Assembly (NCBI GenBank): GCA_037176725.1
Contig: JAZBRS010000020.1
Span: 84,700,001 to 84,764,000 of the forward strand
Direction: 5' to 3'
Length of the DNA stretch: 64,000 nucleotides
Source of the DNA: Posidonia oceanica
Taxonomy: Eukaryota > Streptophyta > Magnoliopsida > Alismatales > Posidoniaceae
The notes beneath the pieces are model-generated. The model was not told the origin of the DNA. It ran no database searches and was given only the letters and a program-made list of their open reading frames with translations. Position numbers and translations under genes: made by a program. This document shows, piece after piece, positions 55,795 to 64,000 of this stretch (position 1 is its first letter; every line of letters starts with the position of its first letter).

Positions 55795-58516
55795 TGTAAC
55801 ACTTGGGAATTCATTTCCCTTGTTTTCTGGCATTTTTTTAATGAATCCCTTGACTGTAGACGGTTGTTACTGGCCTTACGGGCCCCACTTGTATTTTTTT
55901 TGGGCCCCATCTGTGGTTTTGTGTGGGTCTCCACATTTGAGTTGTTGTGGGCCCCACTAGTGGTGGTCGATGGGACACATTGTGGTCTGGTCTCTGGTTT
56001 TCCCTCTCTTTTTCTCTCTCTCTTTCTCTCCCTTTCTCTCTCTCTCCCCCTCTCTCTCTCTCTTTCCCCCTCTCTCTCCCTCTCCCTCCCCCTCTTTTCC
56101 CCTCACGCGTGCCTCCCCCTCCCCACCCGTTCTTCCCTTCCTCCCTCTTTCCCCTCGCGCCCATGCCCTAGTTGGTTGGCACAGCGCTCCTCCTCCCCCT
56201 CTCCCCACCTCCATCTCCTCCTCCCTACACCCTCTCCTCCTCCATCTCCCCCTTCCCTTCCCTTCATCCTCTTCTTCTTCCTCTTCTTTGTGGCGGCTAT
56301 CGGTGGTGGCTGGCGTGTTGTGGCGGCCAGTGGTGGTGCGGCGAGCTTCGGTCATCGTTTCGGTGGAGCACCAAGCCCGAGAGCGGCGTGTGGAGCTTGG
56401 AGTTGTGTGTAGATCGCTGGAGGGCGGAGGTCGTCCCTCTGTCCCAAGGTACACGCCTCACCATAGTAGCTCAAATGTTTAGAAAAAGATATGCATGTGT
56501 CCCTTGCCATGTTTTGAATGCTATGGTAGTGGTTTGGTAATTGTTGGGATTTTATGTGGTTTTTGGTCGGATTTATGGCCCGAGCGGTTTAAATGCTTAT
56601 ATTGTGGTTTCCGGCGATTTTCGATGTTTTGTGCCTCAGATTGAGGTGAAGTTGGTGTGGTTGTGTTGCTTGAGTGGATACGCTCATTTTCATATATTGC
56701 ATGCTTGGTTTGGCATGGATTTTCTAGTGTTTGAGATTTTTGGGCGAAAATGACTTGAATGTGGGTTTTTCGGTGTTTTCGCTAATTTTATGCCTCAGAA
56801 TGGCATAATGCGTGTATGGTTGCATTCCTTATTGAATTCCGGAGATTTGGGTATATGGCATGCTAGATTTAGAATTTTGTGTAGGTGTTTTGGGATTTTA
56901 AGTGGGTTTTATGAGTTTTCAGTCCTTGTCTGGTTCGGTACACCATTTTTGAATGGTATGCTGATTTCTATTGGAAATCGGTACACCGGTCCATATCGGT
57001 GTCCCGTTTTGCTGTCAGATTTAGACCAGAAACCAGAAATGGTCGATCGGACCTTTTTGGTCTTCCGAATAAGGGTTTCTTGGTCGACCGATGGAATTTC
57101 AGTCTGTCGATTTCTGGGCCTGACTAGTTGACCGGCGGTTTTTGGTCTTCCGAATTAGGGATTTTCGGTCGACCGATTGATATCGGTCCATCGATTTTGG
57201 TCTGGGTTGTTTTCCCGGGCTTGTTTTCTGAGGATGTTTTTATTGTTGGTTTTGGGGCATATTGTGCTTTAGCCCATGAGGTTAGTTAAATGTTTTCAAA
57301 GAGATTTTTGAGGAAAAACATGGATGGTTTGCAAATGATTTTTCCGAGGTTGTTCGTGGCCGAAAACCTGGGAGTTGTGTTGGTTGGACTTGGGGATGCG
57401 ACGACATTCTTGGTGTGTCACACACCTCACCTGGGTTGAGGTTTTGGGGGTCGGGGTGCCGGCCGTACCTAGTGGTATTGTAGCAGCGGACTCGGGAGGT
57501 ATGATACTCCTGCGTAGCTGAGCGTGATACCCTAGTCGTTACGGGCACCGGAACTCGCCTGGTTTTGGGTGCTGGCTGAGCCTAGGGGTGAGGAGCCTCT
57601 AGTGGTTTGGAGCATTGAGCTGAGGTCGCCGTATTTTGGCGTGCCCTCCTGTGGTTTGTCGTGATTGTGGACAGCTCGCCCAGTTGGAGTGAGTAGCTTT
57701 CCCAGGTGGGGATCGCTTTTGAGGCGTCTCTAGTGACGAGATGCTGGGATGGACACGCTCCTCCACATGGCGGGTGTTCGTGGCAGTCCAGTGAGCTGCA
57801 GGGGTGAGTCCTTGGCTACTGCTTGAGGCCGGGTTGGTTGCTTGGTGTCAGGCAACACGGCTAGTTGTGGTTTTGTGCTCGCGGGGCTGTGTTTGGTTGT
57901 TACTGGCAGCATTAGCCCTAGAGCTTTGCCTAATTTTGGGCTTCGTGAGGTTTTGCTGTGTTTTGGGCCATAATGGGCCTAATGCTTTCCGCCTATTTAC
58001 GGTGTGTGGTTTTGGTTTGAGTTTTGGGCTGGTGGGCCATTATATTGATTAAGGTTTTGTTTAGGAGGTATTTCTGCCTTGTTTTGGGTCAGTGGGCCGT
58101 GGTATGTGAAAATGATTTGTAAACACCTACCTATCTTTCCTAGTTTTAGCATATTGGCTTTGGGAAAGGTGTTTTAATTGATTATAATGCTTATTATGGA
58201 CCCGGATTTGGGGTTTTGACTGGTTGTACCGTATTCTGGTTTTTATGCCAGTTTCTCGCGTGGTTTTTGTGAGGTGTGTGCTGGGTGACGATTTCGGGTC
58301 ACTCACATGTGCTTTGTGTGGTTTCCAGTTGTAGGTGCAGATGGTTAGCTAGTTCAAAGTTCTAGTGCATATAGTGGGAGTCACGCTGTCCACTGCAGGT
58401 TCCTAGCATAGATATTTGTTGTTTAGCCCAGTAGTTAACTGTTGATGTAATAGTTATTTATGTTTTAAATTCTTACTGGGCTTGGTTTTTGTACTGTTGC
58501 GATTAGGGTCGTGGCT
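55795..58516 (+). mobile_element. Chromovirus LTR 2 (2,722 bp), shared by units A and B
   Basis: TGTAACACTTGGG...GGGTCGTGGCT; the terminal CA has become CT. It is colinear with LTR 1, with small indels and several percent difference, and its first 600 bp resemble LTR 3 more than LTR 1. The polypurine tract before it is poor (AGGTGTTTATGA). It serves both as the 3' LTR of unit A and the 5' LTR of unit B. Confidence 0.92.
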
Positions 58517-58691
58517 GAACTAGTATCGGAGCCCAGATTCACTAGGTTGCAGTAGCCTAGGAGTGGTCAGTCTAGTGACTCCCTAGGAAATTGTATATCA
58601 TGATCAGGTCTGCACCTGTCGCTTTCGCATATATTGTTGTTTGTCTTATTGACTGTGGTGCAAGTTATTGTTGTTTCTCTCCTGTTTCAGC

Positions 58692-59835
58692 ATGTCTCGC
58701 CGTGGCCGTCGGAAGGACAAGGCCCCTATTAAAGAACCTAGCTCTTGAGAGGAGAGTGGTTGGTAGGGCGTGCGGATGGAGTTGCGAGGCTGGATGCGTG
58801 GGTTCTCTCATGCTTTTGGCAAGAGTGGCTTTGGTAGAGCATATGAGGGAGATCCGTGACTACGCCAATTGAGCAAGCTCCACCTGCCGACATTCAAGGG
58901 TACTGGTACTCCTGAGGAGAGCGAGGCATGGCTGCGAAGGATTGAGAAGTTGTTGGATAGTTTGGCATGTCCGGCGGAGCACTGGGTGCGGTTAGCTGCC
59001 TTTCAACTCGAAGGCGATGCCGATGAGTGGTGGAGAGCCACAAGGTGGCTGAAGTTCCTAGATTTTATAACGATCGACATCAAGTGGAAGGACTTCGAGG
59101 CTGCATTTCATGAGAAGTACTTCCCGAGCCATGTGAGGAGCCGATTCGACCGAGAGTTCCGGAGTCTGCAAAAGGACAGGATGACTGTGGCTGAGTACGA
59201 AGCTTCATTTGCTCGGTTGGAGAGGTTCGCCCAAGCCTTTGATACTGAGGAGAGGCGGGCGGAGAGATTTTCGGAAGGCCTTCAACCAAGTTTGAGGGTG
59301 AAGGTGATGGGCTGCCGATGCACGATGGTGGCTGAGATGGTTCAGATGGCTTCCTGCTTTGAAGAGGAGTACAACTAGTATGTGAGTGGTCACTCCAAGG
59401 GGAAGGCCAAGACGCCCTTCACTTCTTGGTTCTCTGTCTCTAGTCCACCGAGTTCCAGTGGCACAAGTAGCCTTGGGAAGAGAAAGAAGGATGGATCTGG
59501 TGGTGGTTCTGGTGCCTGACGAAGTTTTGCTAGAGGTGGTGGTGCAAGCCCTACTTCCAGCGCCCGGCATAGCTTTGCAAGAGTTGGTAGCACCGGTTTG
59601 AGTGAGGCTGCTTTCGAGTGGACAGGGTAGTGCCTAGTGTTGCGCACTGCCCTCGAACATAGCAGGCGGCGAATCAGAGCAGAGTGGTGTGCTACAACTA
59701 TGGGAGATGTGGACATGTGCAGAGGTTGTGTCCGGATCCTCCCAAGAGAGTTGGGAATGCACCACAGTAGCCGACCCGCGGGCGTGTGTTCACCATTTCA
59801 GCTCTCGACTGTGGGCCCTTTGGTGATGTTATAGA
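58692..59835 (+). pseudogene. Chromovirus unit B gag
   Basis: ATG at 58692 (MSRRGRRKDKAP), with stops at about 58746, 58764 and 58857. The gag core runs uninterrupted from 58869 to the TAG at 59376. The knuckle near 59690-59735 reads CYNYGRCGHVQRLC, with the second Cys lost. It shows the pre-insertion form of the site where unit A carries the solo LTR. Confidence 0.85.
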
Positions 59836-59952
59836 GGGTAAGTCCCCGTAGTTTTCCTTGGGTGGTGTGACTCATTGTATGTTGTTGTTGTTGTTTCTTC
59901 CACCCTGTAATATGAACTTTGTTGTTTAATTGGGGATGCTGTTGGTTGTGCT

Positions 59953-62900
59953 TTGGCCTTAGGTTCTTATCTTGTGGTGGGCCAAACGGCCAAAGTTCTG
60001 TTTGACTCAGGGAGTACGTTCTCTTTTGTCTCCGAGTCATTTACGGTGGAGCTGGATGATGTACCAGCCAAGTTAGCTTTCCACTTGGACGTGGTAAAAC
60101 CGCTGGGTGAGTACAATTTGGCATGGAGATATCTGCCTTCTGTTGATCTAGAGCTGAATGGCCAAGAGTTCGATGCCACTATCATCTGCATGGTCATGAA
60201 TGAGTATGATGTCATCTTGGGCATGGACTAGCTGAGCCAACACTCTACTTTGATCGACTGTGCTCGTAGGAGGATTTTCTTTGGAGTTGCTGATGCTGGT
60301 TCCTTCTTTGTGCAAGGTGTGCGCTAGGGTGAGCCTAAGCTTGTGATTTCTGCTATGAAGGCTTACAAGTCTTTGACTTAGGGATGTGTGGGGTACCTTG
60401 CTAGTGCGGTTACCTCTACTTCTCGGGAGTTGGGTGTTCACAACATATCTGTCGTGTGTGAATATCCCGACGTTTTTCCTGATGATCTGCCTGGCATGCC
60501 ACCTCACAGGGAAGTAGAGTTCTTTATTGAGCTAACCCCAGCTAGTGGTGCTGTTGCGAAGAATCCTTATCAGATGGCGCCAGCTGAATTACGGGAGCTC
60601 AAGGCCCAGCAGCAGGAGTTGCTGGACAAGGGGTTCATCAGGCCAAGTGTGTCTCTGTGGGGAGCGCTTGTCTTGTTCTTTCGTAAGAAGGATGCGTCAC
60701 TCCGATTGTGTATAGACTATCGGATGTTGAACCAGATTACAGTGAAGAACAAGTATCCCTTGCCCCACATTGAAGACCTGTTTAACCAGTTGCAGTTTGC
60801 TTCCGTCTTCTCGAAGATTGATCTGAGATCAGGATATCACCAGTTGAGGATCCATGATTTAGACATTCAAAAGACTACTTTCCGGACACGGTATGGCCAT
60901 CATGAGTTTACGGTTATGCCCTTCGGCTTAACCAACGCCCCTGCCGCATTCATGGAATTGATGAACTAGATCTTGACGCCTTACTTGGACCAGTTTGTGG
61001 TGGTCTTTGTAGACGACATCTTGGTCTACTCTCCAGATGAGGAAGCTCATGCCCAACATCTGAGGGCGGTGCTGGATGTTCTGAGGCAGCGCCAGTTGTA
61101 CACCAAGTTCTCCAAGTGCGAGTTCTGGTTGAGTGAGGTTATGTTCCTCGGCCACCTCATCTCCGGAGACGGCATCAGAGTTGATCTTGCCAAGGTTGAG
61201 GCAGTTAGCAATTGGCAGAGACCCAGGAATGTGACAGATATTAGAAGTTTCCTGAGATTGGCAGGTTACTACAGGAGATTTATCAGGGACTTCTCTTCTA
61301 TTGCTTCATCCCTGACAGCTCTCACCAAGCAAGGGGTTCCATTTATTTGGGACCAAGATTGTGAGTCGAATTTCAATGAGTTGAAGGCTCGTCTGACTTC
61401 TGCTCCTGTTCTGACCTTGCCTTCTAGTAGTGGTGGCTTCATTGTTTATAGTGATGCTAGTGGTGTTGGTTTGGGTAGTGTTCTGATGCAGCATGGCAAT
61501 GTTGTGGCTTATGCCTCCCGTCAGCTGAAGGACCACGAGAAGAACTACCCCAGCCATGATCTAGAGATGGCTGTCGTGGTGATCGCGCTGAAGCTTTGGT
61601 GACACTACCTGTATGGGGAGAAGTTTGAGGTCTACATTGATCACAAGAGTTTGAAGTATATATTTACTTAGAACGACCTCAACATGCGGCAACGAAGGTG
61701 GGTGGAAGACCTCAAGGACTATGACTTCAGTTTGTCCTACCACCTTGGGAAGGCCAACGTGGTCACCAATGCTCTGAGCCGGCGTACGCACATCGTGGCT
61801 AGCCTAATGGTCAAGGAATGGACCATGCTGGAGGATCTGGCTGACTGTGGAGTCGAGAGACTACATCGGGGAGCAGGCGGTGCCTACATGGCGAGCTTGT
61901 CTATTCGTCCCAAGATAGTGGAGTTCATTATTACCTGTCAGCAGATGGACCGCTTCTTTTAGGCGACTACTGAGAATATGCGCGCTGGGGAAGCGTCAAA
62001 ATTTTCTCTCGGCGTACATGGGGAATTGAGGTTTGAACAGCGCCTGTTTGTGCCCTAGTACGAGGGAGCCAGGCCGAGGCTACTAGACGAAGCCCATTGA
62101 TCCAAGTACATTGTCCATTCAGGATCCACGAAGATGTACCGGGATCTGAAGCGGAATTTTTGGTGGCCTGGCATGAAGAGAGAAGTTGCTGACTATGTGG
62201 CAAGGTGTGCAACCTGCCAGCTAGTCAAGGCGGAGCATTAGAGACCTGGTGGAACTCTACAGCCGTTAAGCATACCAGAATGGAAATGGGAACACATCTC
62301 TATGGATTTTGTGACTGGGTTGCCACGTACCATGAGGAAGAACGACATCGTGTGGGTGATCGTTGATCGGCTAACCAAATCTGCTCATTTTCTTGCTATC
62401 TAGGTGAATCTTCCCTTACGACGGTTGGCAGAACTGTACGTATCAGAGATCGTTCGGCTGCATGGTGTTCCTATATCCATAGTGTCTGATAGAGACACGC
62501 GGTTTACCTCGAGGTTCTGGAGGACATTGCAGGAAGCTTTTGGCACAGTACTCAATTTCTGTACAGCATTCCACCCTCAGACGGATGGTCAGACAAAGAG
62601 GACTATCCAGACTCTGTAGGATATGTTGAGAGCTTGGGCCCTGGATTTGCAAGGATGTTGGGAGGACCACCTGCCATTTGTTGAGTTTGCATACAACAAT
62701 AGCTACCACTCTAGCATCGGGATGGCACCATACGAGGCTCTGTATGGTAGGCCCTGCAGATCCCCGATTTGCTGGAGCGACGTAGGAGAGTGGCAGCTTC
62801 TTAGTCTTGAGATTGTGCAGTAGTATGCAGACAAGGTGGACTTGATTTGTAGAGGGGTTCTGACTGCACAGAGTCGGTAGAAGAGTTATACTGACCAGAG

Positions 62901-63348
62901 GCGGAGACCGCTGGAGTTCCTGGTGGGAGACTTTGTGTTTTTGAAGGTTTCACCGACAAAAGGCGTGAAGTGGTTTGGCAAGTGTGGGAAGTTGAGTCCC
63001 CACTATATTGGCCCGTACCAGATCACACAGAGGGTTGGTGAAGTAGCCTATAGATTGGCCCTACCACCAGAGCTGTCGACAGTGCATAGCGTGTTCCATG
63101 TCTCCATGTTGAGGAAGTGTTTGGCTGATGTCTCACAGGTGATCCCTGTTCAGCCAGAGATGCTCCAGGAAGATCTCTCCTATGTTGAGGAGGCTGTCTA
63201 GATTGTTGATTGCAGAGAATAGGTGTTGCAGAATCAGGTGATTCCGTTGGTTCTTGTGAGATGGCAGCATCATGGAGTAGAAGAGGCCACTTGGGAGCAT
63301 GAGGATGACATCCTCGCTCGGTACGCGCACCTTCTCGCCTACCATTGA
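59953..63348 (+). pseudogene. Chromovirus unit B pol (PR-RT-RH-INT-chromodomain), decayed
   Basis: Same domain order as unit A at a fixed offset of 7,588 bp: DSGST, RT with FVDD (61006-61017), RNase H (final Asp to Asn in VVTNALSR), integrase with Lys at the catalytic Glu position (62596-62598), chromodomain-like end, TGA at 63346-63348. Shared stops are at 60229, 60379, 61600, 62239 and 62617. Private stops include 60967, 61669, 61960, about 62055 and 62401. Confidence 0.92.
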
Positions 63349-63382
63349 TTTCGGCGGTGAAATCCTTTTTAGGTGTTTATGA

Positions 63383-64000
63383 TGTAACACCCTGGAATTC
63401 ATTTCCCTTATTTTCTAGCATTTTTTTAATGAATCCCTTGACTGTAGACGGGTGTTACTGGCCTTGCGGGCCCCACTTGTCTTTTGTTGTGGTCGCCATC
63501 TATGGTTTTGTGTGGGTCTCCACATTTGAGTTGCTGTGGGCCCCACTTGTGGTAGTTGGTGGGACAAATTGTGGTCTGTTCCTTGGTTTTCCCTCTCTTT
63601 TTCTCTCTCTTTCTCTCCCTTTCTCTCTCTTTCCCTCTCTCTCTCTCTTTCCCCCTCTCTCTCCCTCTCCCTCCCCCTCTTTTCCCCTCACGCGTACCTC
63701 CCCCACCCTACTCGTTCTTCCCCTCCTCCCTCTTTCCCCTCGTGCCGGTGCCCTAGCTGGCTGGCACAGCGCTCCTCCTCCCCCTCTCCCCACCTCCATC
63801 TCCTCCTCCCTCCACCCTCTCCTCCTCCATCTCCCCCTTCCCTTCCCTTCCTCCTCATCTTCATCCTCTTCTCTATGGCGGCTGTCGGCGGTGGCTGGCG
63901 CGTGGTGGCGGCCGGCGGTGGTGTGGCGAGCTCCGGTCATTGTCCCGGTGGAGCGGCGAGCCTGAGAGCGGCGTGTGGAGCTCGGAGTTGCATGTGAATC
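63383..64000 (+). mobile_element. Chromovirus LTR 3, cut by window end
   Basis: TGTAACACCCTGG..., colinear with the first 618 bp of LTR 2, including the CT-rich microsatellite (63590-63690). The remaining 2.1 kb or so lies outside the window. Confidence 0.92.

Noticed and set aside
1..64000. tRNA or rRNA genes
   Set aside because: I saw no cloverleaf-type sequence with box A/B motifs and no rRNA core; the tRNA-like words are retroelement primer binding sites. A tRNAscan run would settle it.

Overview
The window is plant nuclear DNA: one spliced housekeeping gene at the left edge, followed by about 60 kb of nested, mostly dead LTR retrotransposons. The gene is on the minus strand (CDS 3299 to 115, three exons, 426 codons). 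It encodes the plastid pyruvate dehydrogenase E1 alpha subunit. The [12 protein letters not shown] wording at the last exon junction is closer to the monocot sequences I remember than to the Arabidopsis one. I therefore lean towards a non-grass monocot, with low confidence.

Layout. 1-3299: PDH E1 alpha, with an 802-bp hAT-type MITE (3569-4370) about 270 bp upstream of its start codon. 4379-5604: AT-rich intergenic sequence, then repeat R copy 1. 5605-11315: left part of a Tat-lineage Ty3/gypsy element (E1), with an LTR or leader full of paired hairpins, then gag and a first protease. 11316-26006: a second Tat-lineage element (E2) inserted in the E1 protease, with a 3.37-kb 5' LTR (type A), a tRNA-Arg-type PBS and a stop-riddled gag-PR-RT-RH-aRH-INT. 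26007-32023: a different LTR (type B, about 6 kb) sharing the termini of type A but not its body. 32024-34822: a decayed ORF1 typical of very long Ogre/Tat-like elements, then a 58-60 bp tandem array. 34823-37152: a second copy of the E1 gag segment. 37153-40559: a solo type-A LTR with a perfect 5-bp TSD, at the same E1 position. 40560-43937: the rest of E1 (protease 1 end, protease 2, G-patch, RT). 43946-44709: repeat R copy 2. 44710-64000: two Tekay/Del-like chromovirus units arranged LTR-internal-LTR-internal-LTR. The first internal region carries a reverse-oriented solo type-A LTR (48227-51695, perfect 5-bp TSD).

The least expected signal is a family of paired-palindrome modules of about 60 bp. 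Stems are conserved (GTTGAACGC/GCGTTCAAC in E1, GTTGGACGC/GCGTCCAAC in type-A LTRs) and loops vary. Modules recur seven or so times per element at roughly 230-250 bp spacing in two different Tat families. Other notable points are a duplicated composite block of about 6 kb, a PBS-like core inside every type-A and type-B LTR, a tandem pair of protease domains in E1, a shared integrase Glu to Lys change and shared stops in both chromovirus copies, and a roughly 676-bp near-identical tract that looks like gene conversion.

All alignments were made by eye. Family names rest on motifs and domain order, not on database searches. Apart from the PDH gene, no intact protein-coding gene was found.
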